From assembly GCA_964534745.1 (NCBI GenBank), contig CAZHQW010000009.1, forward strand, positions 15,422 to 79,421: DNA of 64,000 nucleotides, read 5' to 3'. The position numbers and the translations under genes are program-made. This document shows, in pieces, positions 42,805-52,707 of the stretch. The number at the start of each line of letters is the position of its first letter. Position 1 is the first letter of the stretch. This DNA comes from G020354785 sp964534745. Lineage in GTDB: Bacteria; Bacteroidota; Bacteroidia; Bacteroidales; UBA10428. The notes under the pieces were generated by a model. That model saw only the letters and a list, made by a program, of their open reading frames with translations, searched no databases and was not told the DNA's origin.

Positions 42805-44503
42805 TATCCTTAATATTTACCTGTATGGTGGTGACCCCCCTGAAATGGTTTTCAGTCAGTATATAGGCAATATCAAATCCCAGGCCCTTACTTATTTTTT
42901 CATAGTGATGGGCCTGGTTAAATGCGATGGCAGGGAAGACGTTATAAGGTTCTTCTTCCTGGATAAGGCTTAATTTAAGATGTTCTTCCCCCGACCCCAC
43001 AACCTTGCCATAACCATTATCAACAACGTTCTCGGCAAAGAATATAGGATTCATATTATTCGGACCGAAAGGCTCAAATTTCTTCAATACATTAAAAAAT
43101 GCAGGTGTTATATCTTTTAAATTGAGCTCTGTATCTATCTCGATTTGAGGTATCAGCTGGTCAGGTGTTATAGTATCCTTAACGATCTTTTCAAACCTGT
43201 CCCTTAGCTTGGGGATATTCTCAATTTTCAGTGTTAGTCCGGCTGCGTACCTGTGACCGCCAAAACTTTCCAGGAGGTCGGAACATCCGCTGATGGCCAT
43301 GTAAAGGTCAAAACCGATAACCGAGCGTGCAGATCCCGTAGCAAATCCATTTGATTCGGTTAGGATAATGGTAGGTCTGTAAAATGATTCGATAAGCCTT
43401 GATGCAACAATTCCGACCACACCTTTATGCCAGTTCCTGTTGTAAAGCACAGTGGAGTATTTGTAATTACTGCCATAACTTTCTATGTCCTTTAAGGCTT
43501 CTTCAGTAATATTTTTGTCAATGTTTCGCCTGGCCTGGTTAAAGCTGTTTATTTTCTGGCAATGAATAATTGCCTCCTCCTCGTTTTCGGAGGTAAGCAG
43601 CTCAACGGCTTTTTTGCCGGACTCAATCCTTCCTGCAGCATTTATTCGCGGACCTATCTTAAAAACAATATCGTCAACACCGATAGTCTTTCCTTCAAGT
43701 CCGGCCACACATACAATAGCATGCAGGCCCACGGAAGGATTATCGTTGAGCTTTTTGAGTCCGTAATACGATAGGATCCTGTTTTCATCAATAAGAGGAA
43801 CAATATCCGAGGCAATGCTTACGGCTATCAAATCAAGGTACTGTTTGAGTTCATCAAAGGGAATATTGTTTTTTAGTGAGTAGGCATGTAGCAGCTTAAA
43901 ACCGACTCCGCAACCTGACAAATACTTGAATGGGTATTTGCAATCCTTTCTTTCAGGATCGAGGACAGCTATCGCTTTGGGCAGGGTTGAGCCCGGGGTG
44001 TGGTGGTCACAGATTATAAAATCAATGCCCCTCTCATTGGCATAGTTAATTTTTTCTGTTGCCTTTATTCCGCAATCCAGAGCTATAATAAGCTTAATCC
44101 TGTTAAGTTCGGCGTATTCTATACCTTTGTATGAAATGCCGTAACCCTCGTTATAACGGTCGGGAATATAATAGTAAAGTTTATCATAGTATTTCCTCAG
44201 AAATGAATATACCATTGCTACTGACGTAGTGCCGTCAACATCATAATCACCGTAAATAAGTATTTTTTCATCGTTACTTATTGCCTGTTCTATCCTTTCA
44301 ACTGCCTCGTTCATATCTTTCATAAGGAAGGGATCATAAAGGTTTTTCATTTCGGGATTAAAAAATGCATTTGCCTGGTCTAAAGTTCTTATTCCTCGCT
44401 GCACAAGCAAGGTTGACAAAACTGAGTTTATATTCAGCTCTTTTGCCAGCTTTTCGACATCTGCATCAAATCCGTTTTCTTTTATTTTCCATACTTTTTT
44501 CAT
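42788..44503 (-). CDS. recJ: single-stranded-DNA-specific exonuclease RecJ
   Basis: A 571-residue 5'-3' exonuclease for recombination and repair. DHH-family motifs are ILIYGDYDVDGTTSVAMVYS (motif I), KLIIALDCGI (motif II) and DFIICDHHTPG (motif III), all supplying Mn-binding residues. The DHHA1 domain follows with GVVGIVASRLIESFYRPTII and ATGSARSVIGFDLYMAI plus SFGGHRYAAGLTL, and the C-terminal OB fold is AENVVDNGYGKVVGSGEEHL. The length matches E. coli RecJ. It is convergent with the HIT gene and is followed upstream by lipB at a 62-bp distance. Confidence 0.97.
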   Translation of the reverse strand: MKKVWKIKENGFDADVEKLAKELNINSVLSTLLVQRGIRTLDQANAFFNPEMKNLYDPFLMKDMNEAVERIEQAISNDEKILIYGDYDVDGTTSVAMVYSFLRKYYDKLYYYIPDRYNEGYGISYKGIEYAELNRIKLIIALDCGIKATEKINYANERGIDFIICDHHTPGSTLPKAIAVLDPERKDCKYPFKYLSGCGVGFKLLHAYSLKNNIPFDELKQYLDLIAVSIASDIVPLIDENRILSYYGLKKLNDNPSVGLHAIVCVAGLEGKTIGVDDIVFKIGPRINAAGRIESGKKAVELLTSENEEEAIIHCQKINSFNQARRNIDKNITEEALKDIESYGSNYKYSTVLYNRNWHKGVVGIVASRLIESFYRPTIILTESNGFATGSARSVIGFDLYMAISGCSDLLESFGGHRYAAGLTLKIENIPKLRDRFEKIVKDTITPDQLIPQIEIDTELNLKDITPAFFNVLKKFEPFGPNNMNPIFFAENVVDNGYGKVVGSGEEHLKLSLIQEEEPYNVFPAIAFNQAHHYEKISKGLGFDIAYILTENHFRGVTTIQVNIKDIKVDD

Positions 44504-44565
44504 AAAAACCTTTAAAACCTTAATAGAAATTTTTTCATGTAAATTTAAAATTAATATTACAAGTA

Positions 44566-45258
44566 TTATAAATTACTTAAGTGAATTTCGAATTCGCTGG
44601 TGATATGTTTCAGGATTTTCTTTTTTACTTCTTCAGCATGCACATCTTTACCAAGTTCATTTTTCATCGAAGTTACTCCCTTGTCTGTATAGCCGCATGG
44701 ATTTATGTAACTGAAGTATTCGAGGTTGGTATTCACATTCAGTGCAAATCCGTGCATAGTTATATATTTACTTATCCTGATTCCAATAGCACAAATTTTC
44801 CTAGCTTTTTTCCCTTCACCTGAATTGATCCATACACCTGTTGCACCGGCTATCCTGCCGGCCATAATTCCGTATCCTTTAAGAGTATTGATTATTGATT
44901 CCTCAATCTTGAATACATATTTTTTTGTTCCGCAATTAAACTGTTCAAGGTCAAATATCGGATAGCCCACAATCTGGCCCGGACCGTGGTATGTTATGTC
45001 TCCGCCACGGTTTGTCCTTATACAAATTGCATTAATTGATTTAAGAATATTATTATTGATCAGGAGGTTATTTTCCTTGCCACTTCTGCCGATAGTATAA
45101 ACATGCGGATGCTCGCAGAAGATAATCCTGTTTATTATTTCCTTGCCGGGTTTTCCTGCTTTTGCAGCCATGGCTTTTTTATGCAGCTTCTCCTGGTAAT
45201 CCCAGGCTTCCCTGTAGTCAATAAGTCCTAAATCCTCAAATACAGCTTTAACAGGCAT
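44566..45258 (-). CDS. lipB: octanoyltransferase LipB
   Basis: A 230-residue enzyme transferring octanoyl from acyl-carrier protein to lipoyl domains. The family signature is RTNRGGDITYHGPGQIVGYP; the catalytic Lys lies in ARKICAIGIRIS and the acyl-thioester Cys in INPCGYTDKGVTSM. An N-terminal DYREAWDYQEKLHKK matches the usual Y-x-x-A-x-x-x-Q opening. It lies 16 bp downstream of lipA, so octanoylation and sulfur insertion, consecutive steps, are co-transcribed. Confidence 0.96.
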   Translation of the reverse strand: MPVKAVFEDLGLIDYREAWDYQEKLHKKAMAAKAGKPGKEIINRIIFCEHPHVYTIGRSGKENNLLINNNILKSINAICIRTNRGGDITYHGPGQIVGYPIFDLEQFNCGTKKYVFKIEESIINTLKGYGIMAGRIAGATGVWINSGEGKKARKICAIGIRISKYITMHGFALNVNTNLEYFSYINPCGYTDKGVTSMKNELGKDVHAEEVKKKILKHITSEFEIHLSNL

Positions 45259-45274
45259 TTGTTAGTTTTAATTA

Positions 45275-46141
45275 TTAAGTAATATGCACGTGCCTTTCTG
45301 CATGGTAAGATGATCTGACCTGAGGGCCGCTTTCGACGTGAGCGAATCCCTTTTTTAATCCTTTTTCCCTGTACATCTTAAAAGTTACAGGATTTATATA
45401 TTCATGAACCTCTATATGTTTTTCGGAGGGCTGAAGGTACTGGCCAATAGTAAATACTTTGACCCCAATTTCAAGAAGGTCGTCCATAGTCTCCAGAACC
45501 TCTTCTTCAGTTTCACCCAGTCCGGCCATGATACCTGACTTGGCTACAATTCCTGATGCCACGACATATTTTAGAAGCTCTATACTTTTATCATATGTGG
45601 ATACGCATCTTATGCCGGGAGTAAGTCTTCTGACAGTCTCAAGGTTGTGTGATATTACTTCAGGTCCTTCATTAATTATATGGTCCAGGGCTTCTGCTCG
45701 CCTGTTGAAATCAGGTATAAGAGCTTCCATGGTTGTATGGGGATTAATATGTTTAATTGTTTTTATCGTTTCGGCCCAGAATCGGGCACCGCCATCAGAA
45801 AGATCATCCCTTGCCACTGATGTTATCACACAATGCTTTAATCCCAGAAGCTTAATAGCTTCTGCCAGGCGGCGCGGCTCATCCCGGTCCGGTTCCTCAG
45901 GCTTCATGGTATTAACCTGGCAAAACCTGCAGTTTCTTGTGCACTTGTTGCCGAGGATCATGAAGGTAGCGGTTCCTGCACTCCAGCATTCACCTTTATT
46001 GGGACAGTTGCCGCTGACACATATGGTATTCAGCTTCTTATTAACTGTAAGGTTCTTTACCATGGAGTAGTTGCAGCCGTGCGGCATTTGTACCTTCATC
46101 CAGCGGGGGAGCCTCCTCCTTTCATTACCTTCTTTTTTCAC
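45275..46141 (-). CDS. lipA: lipoyl synthase
   Basis: A 288-residue radical SAM enzyme inserting two sulfurs into octanoyl groups. The auxiliary cluster motif is CVSGNCPNKGEC (C-x4-C-x5-C), the radical SAM motif is CTRNCRFC (C-x3-C-x2-C), and the C-terminal GPQVRSSYHAE supplies the conserved R-S-S-Y serine ligand. The start is GTG at 46141; the N-terminal RRRLPRWMKVQMPHG matches other LipA proteins, which supports it over the internal ATG (Met15), although an AGGAGGAGG stretch lies 12 bases before that ATG. It is divergent from lysS; a TAACTTTG -7 element sits just upstream. Confidence 0.97.
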   Translation of the reverse strand: MKKEGNERRRLPRWMKVQMPHGCNYSMVKNLTVNKKLNTICVSGNCPNKGECWSAGTATFMILGNKCTRNCRFCQVNTMKPEEPDRDEPRRLAEAIKLLGLKHCVITSVARDDLSDGGARFWAETIKTIKHINPHTTMEALIPDFNRRAEALDHIINEGPEVISHNLETVRRLTPGIRCVSTYDKSIELLKYVVASGIVAKSGIMAGLGETEEEVLETMDDLLEIGVKVFTIGQYLQPSEKHIEVHEYINPVTFKMYREKGLKKGFAHVESGPQVRSSYHAERHVHIT

Positions 46142-46163
46142 TTCTCCGTGTTTTATTGTTTTG

Positions 46164-46171
46164 CAAAGTTA
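46164..46171 (-). promoter_or_regulatory. putative -7 element for lipA-lipB
   Basis: TAACTTTG on the minus strand, an exact TAnnTTTG match, with a start near 46157 and a leader of about 16 nt. The nearest TTG upstream is 24 bases away, longer than ideal. Confidence 0.45.
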
Positions 46172-46189
46172 GTATATAATTGAAAAAAT

Positions 46190-46222
46190 TTTGGGCAACT
46201 TACATATGTTAAATTATATTTG
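46190..46222 (+). promoter_or_regulatory. promoter of lysS (TTTG -33, TAnnTTTG -7)
   Basis: TTTG at 46190-46193 and TATATTTG at 46215-46222, separated by 21 bases: a full match to the Bacteroidota primary-sigma promoter. Start expected near 46229, leader ~17 nt to the lysS ATG. It is the clearest such promoter in the window. Confidence 0.65.
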
Positions 46223-46245
46223 CACAGATTTTAAAAGCTTTATAA

Positions 46246-47973
46246 ATGAGTCAATTGGAATTAAGTGAACAGCAGCAGATGAGAAGAAAGGCACTCGAAG
46301 AGTTGAGGCAGGCAGGCATTGATCCCTATCCGGCACAAGAATACATCACAGATGTTTCCACAACAGAAATAAAAGAGAATTTTAAGCCTGAAAAGAAAAA
46401 CTTTCAGGATGTATCCATTGCCGGAAGGATTATGAGCAGAAGAATAATGGGCAATGCTTCTTTTGCAGAGATACAGGACGACAGGGGAAGGATACAGATT
46501 TATTTGCGTCGCGACGATTTGTGCCCCGGAGAGGATAAGGCACTTTATAACAATATTTTTAAGAAGCTGCTCGATATTGGCGATTTTATCGGGGTAAAGG
46601 GTTTTGTTTTTATAACCCAGATGGGAGAGATAACTGTTCATGTAAAGGAGCTTACTGTTCTGAGCAAATCGTTAAGGCCACTGCCGGTTGTCAAGGAGAA
46701 AGAAGGCAGGATATATGATGAGGTTAAAGATCCTGAATTCAGGTACAGGCAGCGATATGTTGATCTAGTAATTAATCCCCGTGTAAAACAGGTCTTTATA
46801 AAGCGGACAAGAATAATCGATACATTGAGAGAGTTTTTTAATTCCAGGGGCTATCTTGAAGTTGAAACGCCCATATTACAGGCCATTCCGGGAGGGGCGG
46901 CTGCCAAACCTTTTGTCACACATCATAATGCACTTGATATTCCATTATATTTGAGGATAGCAAATGAACTTTATCTTAAGAGGCTTATCGTAGGAGGATA
47001 TAACGGTGTTTACGAGTTTTCCAAAGATTTCAGGAACGAAGGTATGGACAGGATGCATAATCCTGAATTTACCGTTATGGAGATTTATGTCGCATATAAG
47101 GATTATCTATGGATGATGGATTTCACTGAAGAGATGATTGAGAAAGTGGCCCTTACTATTAACGGAAAGGCAAAATTTAAATACGGTGATATTGAAATTG
47201 ACCTTAAACGGCCTTTTATCCGCAGGACAATGCTGTCAACAATAAAGGAATATACAGGTATTGATATAACAGGGATGGAAGAGCAGCAGCTGCGCACTGT
47301 ATGTGATAACCTGGGTATTGAAACGGACAAGTCTATGGGTAAGGGAAAGCTTATCGCGCGGATATTTGATGAGAAATGTGAGCCCCACCTTATCCAGCCC
47401 ACATTTATTATGGACTACCCGGTTGAGATGTCTCCGCTATGCAAGAAACACCGCAGCAATCCGGCTCTTGCGGAAAGGTTTGAGCTTATAGTAAATGGCA
47501 AGGAATTGTGCAATGCATATTCAGAATTAAATGATCCCCTGGATCAGAAAGAACGATTTCAGGAACAGCTTAAGCTTTCTGAAAAGGGTGATGATGAAGC
47601 TATGTATATTGATACGGACTTCCTCAGGGCGCTCGAATACGGTATGCCCCCCACGTCAGGGATGGGACTGGGCGTTGACCGTCTGGCAATGCTCATCACC
47701 AACCAGCCAAGCATTCAGGATGTCTTGTTCTTTCCGCAGATGCGGCCTGAAAGGACAGAAAAAGCAGATACAAAGGATAAATACCTTAAAATGGGTATTA
47801 CGGAGGAATGGTATCATGTGCTGATGGAGCTGGGATATAACACGGTTGAAAAAATTAAAAAAGTTGAAAAACCCGGTAAGTTACACCAGGAGCTGTGCGG
47901 TTATAATAAGAAGAATAAGCTGGGACTTGCCAATCCGGCCATTGATGAAGTAGCCCGGTGGATAGGGGGCTGA
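46246..47973 (+). CDS. lysS: lysyl-tRNA synthetase, class II
   Basis: A 575-residue class II synthetase charging tRNA-Lys. An N-terminal OB-fold anticodon domain (DVSIAGRIMSRRIMGNASFAEI) precedes the catalytic domain with motif 1 (FIKRTRIIDTLREFFNSRGY LEVETP), motif 2 (FEFSKDFRNEG-type sequence YEFSKDFRNEGMDRMHNPEF) and motif 3 (GMGLGVDRLAML). The C-terminus extends ~70 residues beyond motif 3 (HVLMELGYNTVEKIKKVEKP to the end), a tail seen in Bacteroidota LysS. It has its own promoter and is divergent from lipA. Confidence 0.97.
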   Translation: MSQLELSEQQQMRRKALEELRQAGIDPYPAQEYITDVSTTEIKENFKPEKKNFQDVSIAGRIMSRRIMGNASFAEIQDDRGRIQIYLRRDDLCPGEDKALYNNIFKKLLDIGDFIGVKGFVFITQMGEITVHVKELTVLSKSLRPLPVVKEKEGRIYDEVKDPEFRYRQRYVDLVINPRVKQVFIKRTRIIDTLREFFNSRGYLEVETPILQAIPGGAAAKPFVTHHNALDIPLYLRIANELYLKRLIVGGYNGVYEFSKDFRNEGMDRMHNPEFTVMEIYVAYKDYLWMMDFTEEMIEKVALTINGKAKFKYGDIEIDLKRPFIRRTMLSTIKEYTGIDITGMEEQQLRTVCDNLGIETDKSMGKGKLIARIFDEKCEPHLIQPTFIMDYPVEMSPLCKKHRSNPALAERFELIVNGKELCNAYSELNDPLDQKERFQEQLKLSEKGDDEAMYIDTDFLRALEYGMPPTSGMGLGVDRLAMLITNQPSIQDVLFFPQMRPERTEKADTKDKYLKMGITEEWYHVLMELGYNTVEKIKKVEKPGKLHQELCGYNKKNKLGLANPAIDEVARWIGG

Positions 47974-47994
47974 TTTTTTATTTTTCAACAACTA

Positions 47995-48013
47995 CTGTTT
48001 ACCTATTAAACAG
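47995..48013. repeat. short inverted repeat downstream of lysS
   Basis: CTGTTTA, five bases, TAAACAG: perfect 7-bp arms, 22 bases after the lysS stop. No U-tract follows, so it is not a typical intrinsic terminator. It could be a weak transcript-end structure or an operator for parE. Confidence 0.25.
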
Positions 48014-48121
48014 ATTATCCTTTCTAAACGAATGATTTCCAATTATAAAGTACTTTTATTAACACTGTATCCGTTAAATCCATTGTTAATAAAGAAATTC
48101 CCTGACATTTCAACTTTTCTA

Positions 48122-48129
48122 TATATTTG
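48122..48129 (+). promoter_or_regulatory. putative -7 element for parE-parC
   Basis: TATATTTG, an exact TAnnTTTG match 18 bases before the parE ATG. The -33 region is poor (ATTC at the 21-base spacing). The leader would be about 12 nt. Confidence 0.45.
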
Positions 48130-48147
48130 CGCCAAATGGATTAGCCT

Positions 48148-49989
48148 ATGAATGCAGCAGCATATTCGGAAGAGACTATTCGCACACTTGACTGGAGAGA
48201 ACATATACGCAAGCGGCCGGGGATGTATATCGGCAAGCTTGGCGACGGCTCTTCACAGGATGACGGCATATATGTGCTTATCAAGGAAGTTCTCGATAAC
48301 GCGGTCGACGAGTATATGATGGGTTTCGGAAAGGTAATTGAGATTGTAATAAATGAGAATATCGTAATAATAAGAGACTACGGACGCGGGATACCGCTTG
48401 GCAAAGTTAAGGATGTAGCCTCTAAGATGAACACCGGCGCAAAATATGATTCAAAAGTATTTAAGAAATCTGTCGGCTTAAATGGAGTAGGCATAAAGGC
48501 CGTGAATGCCCTTTCTTCAAAATTTATCATCAAGTCGTTTCGTGATGGTGTAGTCAAAGCAGTAGGTTTTGAAGAAGGTAATACTATCAATGATCATAAG
48601 GAACACTCAACGGAGTCAAAGAACGGGACCCTTGTTTCATTTATGCCCGATATTAAGATATTTGGCAAGTTCAGGTTTATTGACGACTATGTGGAATCAA
48701 TGATCAGGAACTATGTGTACCTGAATAGCGGACTTACGATTAAGCTTAACGGGGTACCTTTCTATTCAAAAAACGGACTCCTTGATCTTTTGAATGAAAA
48801 TATAGACTCAGAAATTTTATACCCACTGATTCATCTTAAGGATTCGGATATTGAAATAGCGATAACCCATGGTAACCATTACGGGGAAACATATTTTACT
48901 TTTGTAAACGGACAGAACACTATTCAGGGAGGCACCCATCTTAACGCTTTCAGGGAGGCCCTGGTGAGGACAATACGAGACTTTTACAAGAAAGACTTTG
49001 ACCCCTCAGATATAAGGGCGTCAATCATTGCTGCCTTAAGTATAAAGGTCGAGGAGCCTGTTTTTGAGTCACAGACCAAAACCAAACTGGGATCCAGGGA
49101 TATGGGTCCGGATGGCCTTTCGATACGTAACTTCATTGGTGATTTTGTAAAGACAAAGCTTGATAATTATCTGCATAAGAATCCTGAGACTGCTGATATG
49201 CTGCTGAAAAAGATTATTGAGTCAGAGAAGGAGCGCAAAGCTATATCAAACATTAAAAAAATTGCCCGCGAAAGGGCCAGGAAGGCGAATCTGCACAACA
49301 GAAAGTTAAGGGATTGTAAAATTCATTATAACTCCAATGACGAGAGAAGGTTCGAGACAACCATATTTATCACCGAGGGTGACTCGGCCAGCGGCTCTAT
49401 TACCAAATCAAGGGATGTAAACACACAGGCTGTATTCAGCCTTAAAGGAAAACCTTTAAATACATACGGGCTTACAAAAAAAATTGTCTATGAAAATGAG
49501 GAGTTTAACCTGCTGCAGGCAGCCCTTGACATTGAAGATGATCTCGATAATCTCAGGTATCATAACGTTGTTATAGCCACAGATGCCGATGTTGACGGCA
49601 TGCACATACGCCTGCTTCTGATAACCTTTTTTATTCAGTTTTTCCCCGACCTGGTGAGAAAGGGGCATCTTTATATTCTTCAGACTCCCCTGTTCAGGGT
49701 TAGAAACAAAAAGGAAACAATTTACTGCTATTCAGATGAAGAAAAGAACACGGCAGTGGAAAAGCTGGGAGCTAACCCTGAAATTACAAGATTCAAAGGC
49801 CTGGGGGAGATATCCCCTGATGAGTTCAGGCACTTCATAGGCAAGGATATCAGGCTCGAGCCGGTCAGGCTGAAGAAGGATGATGCGGTTTCAGATATAC
49901 TGCCTTTCTTCATGGGTAAAAACACGCCGGAGCGCCAGGAGTTTATTATTGAAAATCTGCGCGTCGAAGAGGATCTTGTTGAATTATAA
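48148..49989 (+). CDS. parE: DNA topoisomerase IV subunit B (type IIA ATPase subunit)
   Basis: A 613-residue GHKL ATPase subunit. ATP-site motifs are KEVLDNAVDEYMMG, IRDYGRGIPLG and KKSVGLNGVGIKAVNALS. The transducer domain has the QTK-loop region (ESQTKTKLGSRDM), and the TOPRIM domain has TIFITEGDSASGSITKSRD and DADVDGMHIRLL. It lacks the GyrB-specific insert, and its partner 26 bp downstream has a ParC-like rather than GyrA-like C-terminus, so topoisomerase IV is preferred to gyrase. It decatenates sister chromosomes; the parA/parB locus lies 32 kb away. Confidence 0.93.
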   Translation: MNAAAYSEETIRTLDWREHIRKRPGMYIGKLGDGSSQDDGIYVLIKEVLDNAVDEYMMGFGKVIEIVINENIVIIRDYGRGIPLGKVKDVASKMNTGAKYDSKVFKKSVGLNGVGIKAVNALSSKFIIKSFRDGVVKAVGFEEGNTINDHKEHSTESKNGTLVSFMPDIKIFGKFRFIDDYVESMIRNYVYLNSGLTIKLNGVPFYSKNGLLDLLNENIDSEILYPLIHLKDSDIEIAITHGNHYGETYFTFVNGQNTIQGGTHLNAFREALVRTIRDFYKKDFDPSDIRASIIAALSIKVEEPVFESQTKTKLGSRDMGPDGLSIRNFIGDFVKTKLDNYLHKNPETADMLLKKIIESEKERKAISNIKKIARERARKANLHNRKLRDCKIHYNSNDERRFETTIFITEGDSASGSITKSRDVNTQAVFSLKGKPLNTYGLTKKIVYENEEFNLLQAALDIEDDLDNLRYHNVVIATDADVDGMHIRLLLITFFIQFFPDLVRKGHLYILQTPLFRVRNKKETIYCYSDEEKNTAVEKLGANPEITRFKGLGEISPDEFRHFIGKDIRLEPVRLKKDDAVSDILPFFMGKNTPERQEFIIENLRVEEDLVEL

Positions 49990-50027
49990 TTATTTTTTAC
50001 TTTCATCGTAAAAGGATGGGCTTCATT

Positions 50028-52673
50028 ATGAACGAGGTGAATAACGAAAATAACAGGGAAAAGAAAAATCTGGAAGACGAGATAGTGGAGCTTGAAGATA
50101 GCTCAGCAGATCATATTACCGGTTACACAAATGTCATCAGGTTATCCGGACTTTATGAGAACTGGTTTCTTGACTATGCTTCATATGTGATCCTTGAACG
50201 TGCCGTTCCCCACATTGATGACGGACTCAAGCCCGTTCAGAGAAGGATACTGCATTCAATGAAGAGACTGGATGATGGCAGATACAATAAGGTTGCAAAT
50301 ATCATAGGGCATACCATGCAGTTCCACCCGCACGGCGACGCATCCATAGGTGAAGCCCTGGTGCAGCTCGGACAGAAGGAGCTGCTTATAGATGCACAGG
50401 GAAACTGGGGTAACGTGCTTACCGGGGACGGAGCGGCAGCCGCCAGGTATATTGAGGCACGCCTGTCCAGGTTTGCACTTGAAGTTGTGTTTAATTCCAA
50501 AACAACAAAGTGGAAAGCATCATATGATGGGAGAAACAAGGAGCCTGTCACACTGCCTGTGAAGTTCCCCCTGCTCCTTGCCCAGGGTGTCGAGGGTATA
50601 GCAGTGGGACTGGCATCGAAGATTCTGCCTCATAACTTCAATGAACTTATTGATGCTTGCATTGCCCATCTCCAGGGAAAAAAGTTCGAGCTGTATCCTG
50701 ACTTTGCCACGGGCGGACTGATAGATGTTTCAAGATATAATGACGGATTGAGGGGAGGGCAGGTAAAAATAAGGGCGAAGATTAAAAAAGTCGATAAAAG
50801 AGCACTTCTTATAACTGAAATACCTTATGGCAGGACTACTTCGACATTAATAGAATCGATAATCAAAGCTAATGAGAAAGGCAAGATAAAGATAAAAAAG
50901 ATAGATGATAACACTGCCGGGAATGTTGAAATATCCATAGATCTTGCTCCGGGCATATCGCCTGACAAGACTATTGACGCCCTCTATGCTTTCACTGACT
51001 GTGAAGTGCCTGTATCACCAAATTCCTGTGTTATAAAAGATGACAAGCCCGCCTTTATCGGGGTCTCTGAGATACTGAAAACTTGCACACAGAGAACAGT
51101 TGAGCTGCTTAAGAGTGAGTTAAGTATAAGACTCGAAGAGCTGAATGAGTCATGGCATATTTCCAGTCTCGAAAAAATATTCATAGAGAATGAGATTTAT
51201 GAGAATATTAAATCATGCAAAAGCGAAGAGGAGATTCTCGAGACTATAGACAGGGGACTGGAACCTTTTAAGAAGAAGCTTTTAAAGGAAGTTACAAGGG
51301 ATGATCTGATAAGGCTGTCAAACATACCTATAAGGAGAATATCAAAATACAGCTCTATTAAGGCAGACGAATACATTAGGCAGATTGAATCTGAAATCGA
51401 AGAGGTAAAGAATCATCTTGATAATATAATACCGTATACCATAAACTACTACAGGCAGATAAAGAAAAAATACGGGCACGGTAAAGAGAGAAGAACAGAA
51501 ATAAAAAACTTCGATACCATAATTGCTACCAAAGTTGTAGTGGCAAACCAGAAGCTTTATTTTAACAGGCAGGAAGGTTTTATTGGCACATCACTTAAAA
51601 AAGATGAGTTTATATCTGACTGTTCTGATATTGACGATATCCTGGTAATTCTTAGGGATGGCAATTACCTGACAACAAAAGTCACCGAGAAGACCTTCGT
51701 GGGGAAAGATATCCTGTATGCAGCGGTATTTAAAAAGAATGATACAAGGACAATTTATAATATAATATACAGGGACGGGAAATCCGGCAAAGTGATGATT
51801 AAACGATGTGCCATAACAGGTTTAATAAGAGATAATGAGTATAACCTAACCAAGGGTACGGAAGGTTCCAGGATATTATACCTGAGTGCCAATCCGAACG
51901 GGGAGGCAGAGACTGTAAGGGTACATCTGAAGCCCAGGCCCAGGTTGAGGAACCTGGTTTTTGACTATGATTTCGGAGAGCTTGCCATTAAAGGAAGAAG
52001 TTCAATGGGCAATATCCTTACAAGGTATGCAGTGAGTAAGATTATCCTTAAAGAGAAGGGACTTTCCACGCTCGGAGGCAGAAAGGTATGGTTTGATGCG
52101 GATGTAAACCGCCTTAATGCAGACGGAAGGGGCCGGCTGCTTGGAGAATTTAAGGGAGATGATAAACTGATGGTTATTACACGGTCAGGCACATTCAGGC
52201 TGTCATCATTTGACCTGTCCAACCATTTTGAAGACGATCTGCTTATAATTGAGAAGTATAATCCTGACAAGATTTTCTCTGCTGTATATTTTGATGCTAC
52301 ACAGAATTATTACTATGTAAAGAGGTTTACCATTGAACCCGGAGAAAAGCCTGTAAGCTTTATAGGATATAATCCGGGATCAAAGCTCATTCGCATCACC
52401 GAGGTGGAATATCCCAGGTTTGAGTTGAAGTTTGGTGGTGACCAAAGCCACAGGAACAATGAAATAATTGAAGTTGCAAAGTTTATAGGTGTAAAAAGCT
52501 ATAAAGCCAAGGGGAAGAGGCTGTCAAACTATGAAGTTGCCGTTGTCAGCGAGCTGGAACCAATAATGACCATAGCTGAAAAGGAAGAGGAAAAGACAAA
52601 GGCAGAAGAAGAAACAATAAATAAAAGCGAAGAAAAAGGTTTTAATGGACAGCAGATGACACTCAATCTTTAA
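50028..52673 (+). CDS. parC: DNA topoisomerase IV subunit A (type IIA cleavage subunit)
   Basis: An 881-residue breakage-rejoining subunit. The winged-helix domain has RAVPHIDDGLKPVQRRILHS and HPHGDASIGEALVQLGQKE; the catalytic tyrosine is in GDGAAAARYIEARLS. A coiled-coil stretch (~360-480) is followed by a C-terminal beta-pinwheel-like region and an acidic/Lys-rich tail (EKEEEKTKAEEETINKSEEK). The GyrA-box (QRRGGKG) is absent. An ATG at 50016 is in frame, but the second ATG at 50028 is preceded by AAAGGA at about 11 bases and is used here. It is co-transcribed with parE. Confidence 0.92.
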   Translation: MNEVNNENNREKKNLEDEIVELEDSSADHITGYTNVIRLSGLYENWFLDYASYVILERAVPHIDDGLKPVQRRILHSMKRLDDGRYNKVANIIGHTMQFHPHGDASIGEALVQLGQKELLIDAQGNWGNVLTGDGAAAARYIEARLSRFALEVVFNSKTTKWKASYDGRNKEPVTLPVKFPLLLAQGVEGIAVGLASKILPHNFNELIDACIAHLQGKKFELYPDFATGGLIDVSRYNDGLRGGQVKIRAKIKKVDKRALLITEIPYGRTTSTLIESIIKANEKGKIKIKKIDDNTAGNVEISIDLAPGISPDKTIDALYAFTDCEVPVSPNSCVIKDDKPAFIGVSEILKTCTQRTVELLKSELSIRLEELNESWHISSLEKIFIENEIYENIKSCKSEEEILETIDRGLEPFKKKLLKEVTRDDLIRLSNIPIRRISKYSSIKADEYIRQIESEIEEVKNHLDNIIPYTINYYRQIKKKYGHGKERRTEIKNFDTIIATKVVVANQKLYFNRQEGFIGTSLKKDEFISDCSDIDDILVILRDGNYLTTKVTEKTFVGKDILYAAVFKKNDTRTIYNIIYRDGKSGKVMIKRCAITGLIRDNEYNLTKGTEGSRILYLSANPNGEAETVRVHLKPRPRLRNLVFDYDFGELAIKGRSSMGNILTRYAVSKIILKEKGLSTLGGRKVWFDADVNRLNADGRGRLLGEFKGDDKLMVITRSGTFRLSSFDLSNHFEDDLLIIEKYNPDKIFSAVYFDATQNYYYVKRFTIEPGEKPVSFIGYNPGSKLIRITEVEYPRFELKFGGDQSHRNNEIIEVAKFIGVKSYKAKGKRLSNYEVAVVSELEPIMTIAEKEEEKTKAEEETINKSEEKGFNGQQMTLNL

Positions 52674-52707
52674 TTTTTTTATATTTTAGAACCCGCAAGT
52701 TCAAAAA

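Noticed and set aside
45459..46070. 203-codon plus-strand frame inside lipA
   Set aside because: Antisense to the radical SAM core; no start context and no family similarity.
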